Origin: Streptomonospora nanhaiensis | GTDB lineage: Bacteria; Actinomycetota; Actinomycetes; Streptosporangiales; Streptosporangiaceae | Reading direction: 5' to 3' | Length of the DNA: 64,000 bases | Assembly: GCF_013410565.1 (NCBI RefSeq) | Contig: NZ_JACCFO010000001.1 | Coordinates: 1,364,001-1,428,000, forward strand | Shown here: positions 24,531 through 33,163 of the stretch, one piece after another | Position numbering within the stretch: the stretch's first letter is position 1 | Layout of the letters: every line of letters starts with the position of its first letter | The notes under the pieces: model-generated | What the model saw: the letters and a program-made list of their open reading frames with translations, nothing else | Told to the model about the DNA's origin: nothing | Databases searched by the model: none | Position numbers and translations under genes: made by a program

Positions 24531-26273
24531 GTGGCAGAGCAGTTGACCGGGGTCCAGGGCACCCTCGACGACCTCGGCACCCCGCTGTCGCAGTGCACGT
24601 TCGTCATCGTCGACCTGGAGACCACCGGCACCCGCTCCGACGGCGCCGGCATCACCGAGATCGGCGCCGTCAAGGTGCGCGGCGGCGAGGTGCTGGGCGA
24701 GTTCGCCACCCTGGTCAACCCCGGATCGCCCATCCCGCCGTTCATCACCCTGCTCACCGGGATCACCCAGGCGATGGTCGCCCCCGCGCCCACCATCGCC
24801 GCCGCGCTGCCGGCGTTCCTGGAGTTCGCCGCGCTGGACTCCGGCACGGTCCTGGTGGCCCACAACGCCCCCTTCGACGTCGGGTTCCTCAAGGCCGCCT
24901 GCGCCGAACACGGCTACCGCTGGCCCGCGCCCCAGGTGGTCGACACCGTCGCGCTGGCCCGGCGCCTGGTCACCCGCGACGAGGTCCCCAACCACAAGCT
25001 CGCCACCCTGGCCGGGTTCTTCGGCGTGCCCGACCAGCCCACCCACCGCGCCCTGGACGACGCCCGCGCCACCGTGGGGGTGCTGCACGGGCTGCTGGAG
25101 CGGCTGGGCTCCTTCGGCGTCGACACCGCCGAGGAACTGCGGTCCTTCCGCTCGGCGCCCACCGCCGCCCAGCGCCGCAAGCGCGCAATCGCCGACGGCG
25201 TGCCCGAGGCGCCCGGGGTGTATGTGTTCACCGACGCCAAGGGCGACACCCTCTACGTCGGCAAGAGCACCAACCTGCGGCGCCGGGTGCGCTCCTACTT
25301 CACCGGCTCGGAGAAGCGCGCCCGCATCCGCGAGATGGCGGCCCTGGTCGAAGGGGTCACCCCCATCGTGTGCGGCACCGGCCTGGAGGCCGAGGTCCGC
25401 GAACTCCGGCTGATCGCCGAGCGCAAGCCGCCCTACAACCGGCGCTCGCGCAACCCCGAACGCGCGCCCTGGCTGAAGCTGACCCGCGAGGTGTTCCCCC
25501 GCCTGTCGGTGGTGCGCACCGTCCGCGACGACGGCGCACCCTACCTGGGCCCCTTCCGCTCCTCCCGCGAGGCCGAACTGGCGCGCGAGGCGCTGCACCA
25601 GGTGTTCCGGCTGCGCCAGTGCACCCGCCGCATCGTCCCGGGGCGGCCCACCGCGCCGTGCGTGCTGGCCCAGCTGGGCCGCTGCGGGGCACCGTGCGCG
25701 GGCGGGGAGTCCCCCGAGGAGTACGCCGCCCACGCCGACACCGCCCTGGCCGCCATGACCGCCGACCCCGCGCCCGTGGTCGAGCGCCTGAGCGCCCAGA
25801 TCGCCGAACTCGCGGCCGAACTGCGCTACGAGGAGGCCGCCGGCGTCCGCGACCGCCTCGCCGCCTTCGTGTCGGCCGCCGCCCGTGCCCAGCGCCTGGG
25901 CGCCCTGGCGGCCGTGCCCGAACTGGTGGCCGCCGCACCCGCTCCCGCCACCGACCCCGCGCGGCCCGGCTGGGAGGTCCACGTGATCCGCCACGGCCGC
26001 CTGGCCGCCGGCGGCCTCATGCGGCCCGGCGCCGACCCCGCCGAGTTCGTCTCGGCGCTCGTGCGCACCGCCGAGTCGGTGTTCCCCGGCCCCGGCCCGG
26101 CGCCCAGCGCCACCCCCGGCGAGATGGAGTGCGTGCTGCGCTGGCTGGAGCGGCCGGGCGTGCGGCTGGCCGAGGCCACCGGAACCTGGACATGCCCCGT
26201 CAATGGGGCCGGGAAGTACCGGCACCTGACAGACTTGGACCGCGGCGCGCAGGCGCCCGCGCCGCACCGCTGA
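24531..26273 (+). CDS. DEDDh exonuclease fused to UvrC-like GIY-YIG domain
   Basis: A 580-residue two-part nuclease. The N-terminal domain (residues about 20-185) is a DnaQ-like 3'-5' exonuclease with FVIVDLETTG, LVAHNAPFD and HRALDDA. A GIY-YIG domain follows (about 210-300), with GVYVFTDAKGDTLYVGKST. A region related to the middle of UvrC comes next, with a CVLAQLGRCGAPCAG cysteine cluster and a UVR-like helix pair (LRYEEAAGVRDRL). It lacks the UvrC C-terminal RNase H and HhH domains. DNA repair or processing is likely. I favour GTG 24531 because TACCCT sits 6 bases upstream; ATG 24480 with GGAGG is the alternative. Confidence 0.88.
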   Translation: MAEQLTGVQGTLDDLGTPLSQCTFVIVDLETTGTRSDGAGITEIGAVKVRGGEVLGEFATLVNPGSPIPPFITLLTGITQAMVAPAPTIAAALPAFLEFAALDSGTVLVAHNAPFDVGFLKAACAEHGYRWPAPQVVDTVALARRLVTRDEVPNHKLATLAGFFGVPDQPTHRALDDARATVGVLHGLLERLGSFGVDTAEELRSFRSAPTAAQRRKRAIADGVPEAPGVYVFTDAKGDTLYVGKSTNLRRRVRSYFTGSEKRARIREMAALVEGVTPIVCGTGLEAEVRELRLIAERKPPYNRRSRNPERAPWLKLTREVFPRLSVVRTVRDDGAPYLGPFRSSREAELAREALHQVFRLRQCTRRIVPGRPTAPCVLAQLGRCGAPCAGGESPEEYAAHADTALAAMTADPAPVVERLSAQIAELAAELRYEEAAGVRDRLAAFVSAAARAQRLGALAAVPELVAAAPAPATDPARPGWEVHVIRHGRLAAGGLMRPGADPAEFVSALVRTAESVFPGPGPAPSATPGEMECVLRWLERPGVRLAEATGTWTCPVNGAGKYRHLTDLDRGAQAPAPHR

Positions 26274-26355
26274 GCCCCGCCCGGCCGCGGGGCGGGCACC
26301 GCCCGGCGGGCACCGGCGCCGCCGACCAGCCGGAGTCCTCGCGCTAGGAGTGCAG

Positions 26356-27111
26356 ATGGCGGGCGTCCCGCTCAGTGACGACTACCCGGTGCGGCGCGTG
26401 CCCACGGTCACCTACCTGCTCATCGCCGCCAACGTCGCCGTCTACCTGCTCTCGCCGCTGTCGATGGTCGCCTTCTGGTACGGCGGGATCGACCGCATCT
26501 GCGACGCCCAGCGCTACCACTTCCAGTGGGGCGCGGTGCCGGCGGAGCTGCTCACCGGGCGCCGGATCGCCATGCCCGGGCCCTGCCCCGGCGGCGACTA
26601 CACCAAGGTCCCGTGGGTCTCGGCGCTCACCTCGATGTTCCTGCACGGCGGCGCGGCCCACCTGATCGGCAACATGGTCTACCTGTTCGTGTTCGGCCCG
26701 GTCGTGGAGGACCGCCTGGGCCGGCTGCGCTACCTGGGCCTGTACCTGGTCAGCGGGCTGGTGGCCACCTACGGGTTCGCGCTGACCGAGGCGGGCTCGG
26801 AGATCCCGCTGGTGGGCGCCTCGGGCGCGATCTCGGGGGTGCTGGGCGCCTACCTGCTCGTGCAGCACCGCAGCCGGGTGATCACCCTGGTCTTCCTGGT
26901 GATCCCGGTTCGCCTGCCCGGCTGGGCGCTCGTCGGCACCTACTTCGTGCTCCAGTATTTTCTCTACATCAGCCTGTCGCTGTACCCGGGCGAGGACTCC
27001 AGCGTGGCCTACGCCGCGCACGTCTACGGCTTCATCGCCGGCGCCGTGGGGGCCCTGCTGATGCACCGCGTCCGCTGGCGCTCGGGCACCCGCCCGTCCG
27101 ACGTCTACTGA
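26356..27111 (+). CDS. Rhomboid family intramembrane serine protease
   Basis: A 251-residue membrane protease with about six transmembrane helices. The catalytic serine is in VGASGAISGVLGAYLL, the loop-1 histidine/asparagine helix reads HGGAAHLIGNMVYLFVFG, and the catalytic histidine is in YAAHVYGFIAGAVGALL. Rhomboids cut single-span proteins within the membrane; the substrate here is unknown. A 40-residue loop after helix 1 contains two cysteines (RICDAQRY and PGPCPGGD) that may pair outside. ATG 26356 follows AGGAG by 5 bases; the GTG at 26350 overlaps that signal. Confidence 0.9.
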   Translation: MAGVPLSDDYPVRRVPTVTYLLIAANVAVYLLSPLSMVAFWYGGIDRICDAQRYHFQWGAVPAELLTGRRIAMPGPCPGGDYTKVPWVSALTSMFLHGGAAHLIGNMVYLFVFGPVVEDRLGRLRYLGLYLVSGLVATYGFALTEAGSEIPLVGASGAISGVLGAYLLVQHRSRVITLVFLVIPVRLPGWALVGTYFVLQYFLYISLSLYPGEDSSVAYAAHVYGFIAGAVGALLMHRVRWRSGTRPSDVY

Positions 27112-27143
27112 TGTCCCGCACGCACCACCATGGAGGAACCCTC

Positions 27144-27422
27144 GTGATCACCGCGATCGTCATGATCAAGGCCGACGTCGGCCGCATCCCGGAGGTAGCC
27201 GAGGCCATCGCCGAGATCGAGGGCGTCAGCGAGGTCTACTCGGTCACCGGCGGCGTCGACCTGATCGCGATGGTGCGCGTCCGCCGCCACGAGGACCTCG
27301 CCGAGGTGATCCCCGGGCGCGTCAACAAGATCCCCGGCGTGCTGTCGTCGGACACCCACATCGCCTTCCACGCCTACTCCAGCCACGACCTGGAGGCCGC
27401 GTTCTCCCTGGGCATGGAGTAG
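27144..27422 (+). CDS. Stand-alone Lrp/AsnC ligand-binding (RAM) protein
   Basis: A 92-residue protein made only of the RAM domain (ITAIVMIKADVGRIPEVAEA, VYSVTGGVDLIAMVRV). It has no DNA-binding helix-turn-helix. Such proteins form oligomers and may bind amino acids or sit in mixed Lrp assemblies. GTG 27144 has a strong GGAGGA 6 bases before it. The gene follows rhomboid by 32 bases and is probably co-transcribed. A 16 bp hairpin follows the stop. Confidence 0.9.
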   Translation: MITAIVMIKADVGRIPEVAEAIAEIEGVSEVYSVTGGVDLIAMVRVRRHEDLAEVIPGRVNKIPGVLSSDTHIAFHAYSSHDLEAAFSLGME

Positions 27423-27443
27423 CGCCGGGGCGCGCCGCGCGGG

Positions 27444-27490
27444 GGCCCGCGCGCCGGGCCCCGGTCCGGCCGGAGCCCGGCGCGCGGGCC
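27444..27490. terminator. Bidirectional 16 bp stem terminator
   Basis: GGCCCGCGCGCCGGGC (27444-27459) pairs perfectly with GCCCGGCGCGCGGGCC (27475-27490). It lies between the convergent RAM gene and the small membrane protein gene. Confidence 0.75.
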
Positions 27491-27512
27491 GGCCGACCGG
27501 GGGGGCGGCGGC

Positions 27513-27722
27513 CTACTCCGAGGGCTCGGGAAGGCCGGGGCACTCCACGGTCGGGTTGACGCCGATGTAGTTGAGCGGGCCCACGCCGATGGTGACCAGA
27601 GTGCTGCCGATGTCGGCGCAGTTCTGGTCGCTGTCGCTGAAGTAGCCGCGCTGGACGGCGGCGAGGAGCCCGATCAGTAGCCAGATCACCAGGATCGTCG
27701 GAAGGACGACTCTGCCGCGCAC
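27513..27722 (-). CDS. Small single-span membrane protein
   Basis: A 69-residue protein with one transmembrane helix (VLPTILVIWLLIGLLAAVQ, residues 6-25) and a short outer part with two cysteines (QNCADIG and TVECPGL) that could form a disulfide. No function known. GTG 27722 is set by GGAGG five bases upstream; a start at 27803 would only add promoter sequence. Similar small proteins occur near trpD/ctaE in related genomes as far as I recall, but I do not know a name. Confidence 0.7.
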   Translation of the reverse strand: MRGRVVLPTILVIWLLIGLLAAVQRGYFSDSDQNCADIGSTLVTIGVGPLNYIGVNPTVECPGLPEPSE

Positions 27723-27881
27723 TGCTGCCTCCGGGGGGAGAAGGGTCGCTGGGGTCGCTGGGTCGGTGTGCCCATGGCCTACCCCCCACCGGCGCGATGT
27801 CACGCGCCGCCGCCCGCCGCCGAGCGTGCGCGCGCCCTGCGACCTGCGGGTTCGCCACCGGCGAGGGGGCCGCGAACAGCG

Positions 27882-27914
27882 GACCGCGCCGGGCGCGTGC
27901 CGCCCGGCGCGGTC
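27882..27914. terminator. 13 bp stem terminator after trpD
   Basis: GACCGCGCCGGGC (27882-27894) pairs with GCCCGGCGCGGTC (27902-27914), about 40 bases beyond the trpD stop. Confidence 0.7.
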
Positions 27915-27955
27915 GCGGCCGCGTGCCCCGGCCCCTCGCTGTGCTCCGGTCCTCG

Positions 27956-29032
27956 CTAGCCCTCGCCGTGCTGCTTGGCGTAGGACTGGCTGACCTCGAC
28001 CCAGCGGTCCAGCAGGGCCGCCGCGCGGCCGTCGGCCAGGGCGGCCTCGGCCCGCTCCAGGCCCGCGCGCAGGGACTCCACGGCCGGGCGGCGGCCGAAG
28101 TCGGGCAGGGTGGTCGCCAGCGCCGCCGCCGCGTTGAGCAGCACGGCCCCGCGCACCGCGCCCTCGGTCGAGGGGGCGCCGGCGAGCAGGTCGCGCACCA
28201 CGCGGGCGTTGTACTCGACGTCACCGCCGCGCAGCGCCTCCGGCGTGGAGCGCTCGATCCCCAGGTCCGCGGGGTCGACGACCTCATGGCGGACCCCGCC
28301 GCCCGACACCACCCACACCCGCGAGGTGGTCGTGGTGGTCAGCTCGTCCAGGCCGTCGTCGCCCCGGAAGACCAGGGCGGAGGTGCCGCGCCGGGCGAAC
28401 ACCCCGGCGATGGCCTCGCACATCCCGGCGTCGAAGACCCCCACCGCCGCGGCCTGGGTGCGCGCCGGGTTGGTCAGCGGTCCCAGGAAGTTGAACACCG
28501 TGGGCACCGCGAGTTCGCGCCGCGTCTTGGCGGTGTGCCGCAGCGCCGGGTGGAACAGCGGGGCGAAGCAGAAGGTGATGCCGGCCTCGTCGGCAACGCG
28601 GGCGGTGTACTCCGGCGGCAGGTCGATGACCACGCCCAGGCGCTCCAGCACGTCGGCGGTGCCGCACGAGGACGACGCCGCGCGGTTGCCGTGCTTGACG
28701 ACCTTCAGCCCGGCCGCCGCCGCCACAACGGCCGCCATCGTGGAGATGTTGACGGTGTGCGCGCGGTCGCCGCCGGTGCCGACGATGTCGGCCGTCTGTC
28801 CCGGCACGGTGATCCGCACGGCGTTGTCGAGCATGCCCTCGGCCAGGCCGGCGACCTCCTCCGCGGAGGCGCCCTTGGCGCGCAGCGCGACGGCGAAGCC
28901 GGCGATCTGCACGTCGGTGGCCGAACCGGACATGATCTCGTTCATGGCCCAGTTGGTGTCCTCGGCCGAGAGGGCCCGGCCCTCCAGCAGGACGGTGATC
29001 AGTTCTGACCAGGTGCGTTCGGTGGCGCTCAC
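27956..29032 (-). CDS. trpD: Anthranilate phosphoribosyltransferase
   Basis: A 358-residue enzyme of tryptophan synthesis that joins anthranilate to PRPP. The PRPP/Mg site is [16 protein letters not shown]. The anthranilate region has [18 protein letters not shown], and the second metal motif is [13 protein letters not shown]. Full length for the family. GTG 29032 has GAGGAG ten bases upstream. It stands apart from other trp genes, as in Streptomyces and Mycobacterium. No leader peptide rich in Trp codons is visible upstream. Confidence 0.95.
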   Translation of the reverse strand: MSATERTWSELITVLLEGRALSAEDTNWAMNEIMSGSATDVQIAGFAVALRAKGASAEEVAGLAEGMLDNAVRITVPGQTADIVGTGGDRAHTVNISTMAAVVAAAAGLKVVKHGNRAASSSCGTADVLERLGVVIDLPPEYTARVADEAGITFCFAPLFHPALRHTAKTRRELAVPTVFNFLGPLTNPARTQAAAVGVFDAGMCEAIAGVFARRGTSALVFRGDDGLDELTTTTTSRVWVVSGGGVRHEVVDPADLGIERSTPEALRGGDVEYNARVVRDLLAGAPSTEGAVRGAVLLNAAAALATTLPDFGRRPAVESLRAGLERAEAALADGRAAALLDRWVEVSQSYAKQHGEG

Positions 29033-29541
29033 GGCGGTGCTACTCCTCGTTCGGGGGATCGGCGGCGGACGGATCGGGCGACGGCGGACGCGGGTCAGCG
29101 CCATCGCGCGATGTCGGCCCCGTGGTGGGCCGCACCGCCGAAGTACCGGGGCGTACGGCCACCGCGCGCCGCGGCGGCCGGCTGCTGCACCATCGAAAGG
29201 TCTCCCGCTCGACGCGTCGGAGTTCTCGGGCCCCGGACACCGGCCCCGGCGCCGCCGGGCGGCACGAGGGGTGGGAGGAGAAGCGGTGTCCGTTAGCGGG
29301 AGACTACCCGAGCGCGCGGCCCGGCGGGCTGCCGACCGCCGCGTCGCCGGGCGCCCGCGCCGCTCGGGCGGCCCGCCGCGCGCGCCCGGGCAGGGCTGCC
29401 GTCCGGGCCGCCGTCCGCGCAGGTCGGTCCGTCACCATGCGGAGTTTCGGGCCACCCGGTGCCCCGGCCTGCCGGGGCGGGGCGGGCCGCCGCGCGGGCC
29501 CGCCCGGCGCCGGTGGCCGCCGCGCCCGGCGGGCGCCGGCC
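29033..29541. other. 509-base gap upstream of trpD
   Basis: No gene is supported. The part next to trpD is its promoter region, with no exact match I would assert. The left-to-right end (29460-29540) is a dense run of GC inverted words (GGGCCCGCCCGGCGCC and similar) that may end the receiver-protein transcript. Confidence 0.4.
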
Positions 29542-29982
29542 TCAGCCGAGGGCGGGGGTCTCGGCCAGGCGGTCGCGCATGAGTTCGGCCAGGGACTCCG
29601 CCAGGGCGACCGGGTCGATGGGGTGGCTCACCACCTTGTCGGCGCGCGACCACGTGGCCAGCCAGCCGTCGTCACGGCGGCCGATCAGCAGCAGCACGGG
29701 CGGGCAGCGGTAGATCTCGTCCTTCACCTGGCGGCACAGGCCCATGCCGCCCACGGGCGCGGACTCGCCGTCGAAGATCGCGACGTCGATGCCGCCCTCC
29801 TCCAGCCGCGCCAGCACGCCCGGACCGGTGGCGCACTCCACGAACTCCACCTTGGGGACGTCGGCGGCGGGGCGGCGGCCCACGGCCAGTCGGACCTTCT
29901 CGCGGGTGCCGGGCTTGTCGCTGTAGAGGAGGACGCGCATGCGGGGGGCGCGCTCCGCGGAGTCGGAGGCGTTGGGCGCCAT
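29542..29982 (-). CDS. Atypical stand-alone receiver-domain protein
   Basis: A 146-residue protein that is only a CheY-like receiver domain. Strand 1 reads MRVLLYSDKPGTREKV, so a single Asp remains of the usual acidic pair. The likely phospho-acceptor is the Asp in VAIFDGESAPVGGMG. The conserved Lys before the last helix is absent (VVSHPIDPVAL). Phosphorylation switching is therefore doubtful. There is no output domain. Homologues lie at this place beside ctaE in many actinobacteria, so a link to respiration is possible (inference). ATG 29982 was chosen over an overlapping TTG at 29988. Confidence 0.75.
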   Translation of the reverse strand: MAPNASDSAERAPRMRVLLYSDKPGTREKVRLAVGRRPAADVPKVEFVECATGPGVLARLEEGGIDVAIFDGESAPVGGMGLCRQVKDEIYRCPPVLLLIGRRDDGWLATWSRADKVVSHPIDPVALAESLAELMRDRLAETPALG

Positions 29983-30454
29983 GGTCAACCGTCACCATCC
30001 CTGTACGTCTCGGCCGCGCCGGAGCGGGGCGGGCGCGGGCCGCCCGTCCAGGCGAGCCTATGCCCTGCGGCCGTCGAGTTGAGACCTTCGCCACCCCAGC
30101 ATGCCACCGGCGCCACACCCGGGGCCATCCGCGGTGCCCGAGCCGCGCGCCGCGGGGGCGCGCGGCGCCCCCGCGCCCCGCCCCGGCCGCCCCGGGTGCG
30201 CGGCCACCCGGGCTCCGGCGCCCGCCCGAACCCCGGTTACGCCGCGCACTCAGACGATCGCGCAGCGGTCACTGACTCCCGGCGGCGGAGGCGCTATCCT
30301 CGGTGCAGCGGACGCGCCGCGGTCGACGACCCCCGCGCAGCCGGTCGGCGGACCGGGCCCCGGCAGTTACGGGCCCATACCGTTGTCACGGCAGATCGGG
30401 CGCCTTTCGGGGGGTCGTGCACCAACCCCCGCAGGATGCCGTAATAATGCTCCC
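29983..30454. other. Divergent promoter region of ctaE
   Basis: A 472-base gap between the receiver gene and ctaE. Apart from the ctaE -10 element (30442-30447) it holds GC-rich inverted words near 30145-30220 and TATCCT at 30295, which has no gene start at the right distance. No small gene is supported. Confidence 0.45.
30442..30447 (+). promoter_or_regulatory. -10 element of ctaE (leaderless)
   Basis: TAATAA lies 7 bases before GTG 30455 in an otherwise GC-rich context, with no Shine-Dalgarno. The respiratory operon would begin with a leaderless mRNA. Confidence 0.55.
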
Positions 30455-31081
30455 GTGGCGACAGCAACCGCGAATCAACCGACAGGACCGACACCAGTGC
30501 ATGGTGCGGCCAAGCGACCTGACCTGGTGAGCGTTGGCACCATTGTGTGGTTGGCCAACGAGCTCATGTTCTTCGCAGCGCTGTTCGCGATGTACTACAC
30601 CATCCGATCGGTGACCAAGGGCAACCCCGAGCTTGGCGAGTGGCCGGACACTCACCTCAACGTGCCGTGGGCCCTCGGTATCACCATCATCCTGGTGGCC
30701 TCCAGCTTCACCGCTCAGGCAGGCGTTTGGGCCGCCGAGCGCGGTGATGTCCGGAAGCTCCGTATGTGGTTCTTCATCTCGTTCCTCATGGGCCTGGTCT
30801 TCGTACTCGGCCAGGCATACGAGTACTACGAACTCATCGTCCACGAGGGCCTGACCCTGCAGTCCAGCGCCTACGGCTCGATGTTCTACCTCACCACGGG
30901 TTTCCACGGTCTCCACGTCATCGGTGGTCTGATCGCGTTCCTGATCATGCTGGGACGCACGTACGCCGCGAAGCGCTTCACCCACCAGCAGGCGACCAGC
31001 GCGATCGTTGTGTCCTATTACTGGCACTTCGTCGACGTGGTCTGGATCGCTTTGTTCGCAACCATCTACTTCCTTCAGTGA
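30455..31081 (+). CDS. ctaE: Cytochrome c oxidase subunit III
   Basis: A 208-residue subunit III of the aa3 oxidase with five membrane helices, the short actinobacterial form. Conserved segments are [46 protein letters not shown] and [19 protein letters not shown]. It stabilises the core of the oxidase in the cytoplasmic membrane. It starts the ctaE-qcrC-qcrA-qcrB operon. GTG 30455 was chosen because homologues begin here and because of the -10 box 7 bases upstream. Its stop overlaps a possible GTG of qcrC. Confidence 0.95.
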   Translation: MATATANQPTGPTPVHGAAKRPDLVSVGTIVWLANELMFFAALFAMYYTIRSVTKGNPELGEWPDTHLNVPWALGITIILVASSFTAQAGVWAAERGDVRKLRMWFFISFLMGLVFVLGQAYEYYELIVHEGLTLQSSAYGSMFYLTTGFHGLHVIGGLIAFLIMLGRTYAAKRFTHQQATSAIVVSYYWHFVDVVWIALFATIYFLQ

Positions 31082-31098
31082 CCCGAAACGGGGAAACC

Positions 31099-32034
31099 GT
31101 GAAATGGATTACCGCGCGGCGACGGCATCCCCTTGCGGGGTACGCCGTCGTCATACTCGCGCTCACGCTCTTCGGTGCGGGCTACGCGTTCATCGCTCCC
31201 AGCGCTGACCGCGCTGAGGCGCAGACTCTGGCCGCCGACGCCGCGGCGGGCGCCGAGCAGCCCGACGCGACCGACGTGGCCGAGGGCCGCGAGATCTACG
31301 TCAAGAGCTGCGCGAGCTGCCACGGCATGGACGGCCGCGGCGGCGAGGGCTACACCGGCCCCGACATCACCGGGGAGGGCGGCGCCGCCGTCGACTTCCA
31401 GGTCAGCACCGGGCGCATGCCCTCGATGAACCCCAACGCGCAGATGCCCCGCAAGCCGCCGGCGTTCTCCCAGGAGGAGATCGACGACCTCGTGGCCTAC
31501 TACGAGGCCGAGATCGGCGACGCGGACGCTCCGCGGGTTCCCGCGGCCGACGTGCCCGCCAGCGCCCCGCAGCGCTCGGACTTCGAGGACGAGGCCGCCT
31601 ACGAGGAGGCCCGCGCCGACTGGGAGGCCGACTACGAGGAGTACCTGGCCGGGGCCAGCGACACCGAGGTCGGCATGCGGCTCTACCTCGCCAACTGCGC
31701 GCACTGCCACAGTTGGTCGGGCGAGGGCGGCGCGCTGACCGACGGCCGGTGGGCGCCCGAGATCCACGAGTCGTCCCCCCGCCAGATCTACGAGGCCATG
31801 CTGACCGGCCCGGGCCAGATGCCCGTCTTCAACGACGCCTCCATCACGCCCGACGAGAAGCAGGAACTCATCGCCTATGTGAAGAACCTGCAGGCCGAGC
31901 CGAACGCCGGCGGGATCTTCGACCTCAACCGAGTGGGCCAGGTGGCCGAGGGCCTCATCGGCTGGACCGTGGGGCTCAGCCTGATCGTGGCCTGCGCCGT
32001 CTGGATCACCGCGAAGCAGCGAGCCCATGACTGA
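31099..32034 (+). CDS. qcrC: Diheme cytochrome c subunit of bc1 complex
   Basis: A 311-residue membrane-anchored diheme cytochrome c. An N-terminal helix (AGYAVVILALTLFGAGYAF) is followed by two heme sites CASCHG and CAHCHS, and a C-terminal anchor (LIGWTVGLSLIVACAVWIT). In actinobacteria the second heme replaces a soluble cytochrome c and passes electrons straight to the aa3 oxidase (established knowledge). An acidic spacer of about 70 residues separates the domains. GTG 31099 with GGGGAAA is preferred; GTG 31078 overlapping the ctaE stop is an alternative. The stop overlaps qcrA by 8 bases. Confidence 0.95.
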   Translation: MKWITARRRHPLAGYAVVILALTLFGAGYAFIAPSADRAEAQTLAADAAAGAEQPDATDVAEGREIYVKSCASCHGMDGRGGEGYTGPDITGEGGAAVDFQVSTGRMPSMNPNAQMPRKPPAFSQEEIDDLVAYYEAEIGDADAPRVPAADVPASAPQRSDFEDEAAYEEARADWEADYEEYLAGASDTEVGMRLYLANCAHCHSWSGEGGALTDGRWAPEIHESSPRQIYEAMLTGPGQMPVFNDASITPDEKQELIAYVKNLQAEPNAGGIFDLNRVGQVAEGLIGWTVGLSLIVACAVWITAKQRAHD

Positions 32035-33160
32035 CAACAACCGCAACCACGACAGCGAGACGGGCGCCGAGGGACCCGACCGGGTTCTGGGCACCCCCAC
32101 CTCCGCCGAGGGCGGGCGCGTGGTCACCCGCACGGCCGACCCGCACGAGGACCACGAGGGGCCCTACCCCGCCGAGGAGACCCACGTCCGCCCCGAGGCG
32201 ATGCAGCGCAGGGGCGAGCGCGTCGCCGCCCTGTGGTTCACCGTCGCCTTCCTCGCGGGCGTGGGCTTCATCGTGGCGTACTTCCTGTTCCCGAACCCCC
32301 CAGAGGGCGAGCCCGCCATCGGCGACCCGCAGGTCGGCCAGTGGGCCAACATGGCGCTGGGCGGCACGCTCGCGCTGGCCCTCTTCGGGATCGGCGCGGG
32401 GATGACCGTCTGGGCGCGCCAGGTGATGCCGCACTACGAGGTGTCCTCGCCCTACGACGAACTGCCCTCCTCCCCCAAGGAGAAGAGCAGCTTCAGCGAC
32501 TTCTTCATGCGCAGCGCCGACGAAAGCGGGTTCACCAAGCGCCCGCTGATGCGGCGCACCCTGCTCCTGGCCATGGCCCCGCTGGGCCTGGCGCCGATCG
32601 TGCTGCTGCGCGACACCGGCCCGCTGCCCGGCGACACCCTCAAGCACACGCTGTGGGAACCGGGCATGCACATGGTCGTCGAGGGCGCGCACCGCACGGG
32701 CGACAACCACTGGATCCACCAGGACGACCTGGAGCCCGGCAGCATGATCAGCGCGCTGCCCTACGTCGAGCCCACCGAGGAGCACCCGCACGGGCTGAGC
32801 CTGAACGACCAGGCCAAGACCGTCATCCTGCTCATCCGGATGCCCGACGGCGAGTTCGGCCCCGACATGACCCGTGAGCAGCTCAACTGGACGCACAACG
32901 GGATCGTGGCCTACTCCAAGATCTGCACCCACGTCGGGTGCCCGGCCGCGCTGTACGAGAAGGGGTCCCACCGGATCCTGTGCCCGTGCCACCAGTCGAC
33001 GTTCGACGCCGCCAACGGCGCCAAGGTCGTGTTCGGGCCGGCCAACCGGCCGCTTCCGCAGCTGCCGATTACAGTGGACGACGAAGGCTACCTGGTAGCG
33101 GACGGCGACTTCTCCGAGGCGGTCGGGCCGACCTTCTGGGACGCGCAGAGGGGGAACTAG
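32027..33160 (+). CDS. qcrA: Rieske iron-sulfur subunit of bc1 complex
   Basis: A 377-residue ubiquinol/menaquinol-cytochrome c reductase Rieske protein. It has three membrane helices (about 65-85, 105-125, 180-200), longer than mitochondrial forms, and a C-terminal Rieske domain. The 2Fe-2S ligands lie in CTHVGC and CPCHQS, which also hold the disulfide cysteines. A segment just before the third helix carries twin arginine-like KRPLMRRTLLL. It sits in the membrane with QcrB and QcrC. Start ATG 32027 overlaps the qcrC stop; qcrB follows after 3 bases. Confidence 0.95.
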   Translation: MTDNNRNHDSETGAEGPDRVLGTPTSAEGGRVVTRTADPHEDHEGPYPAEETHVRPEAMQRRGERVAALWFTVAFLAGVGFIVAYFLFPNPPEGEPAIGDPQVGQWANMALGGTLALALFGIGAGMTVWARQVMPHYEVSSPYDELPSSPKEKSSFSDFFMRSADESGFTKRPLMRRTLLLAMAPLGLAPIVLLRDTGPLPGDTLKHTLWEPGMHMVVEGAHRTGDNHWIHQDDLEPGSMISALPYVEPTEEHPHGLSLNDQAKTVILLIRMPDGEFGPDMTREQLNWTHNGIVAYSKICTHVGCPAALYEKGSHRILCPCHQSTFDAANGAKVVFGPANRPLPQLPITVDDEGYLVADGDFSEAVGPTFWDAQRGN

Positions 33161-33163
33161 CCC

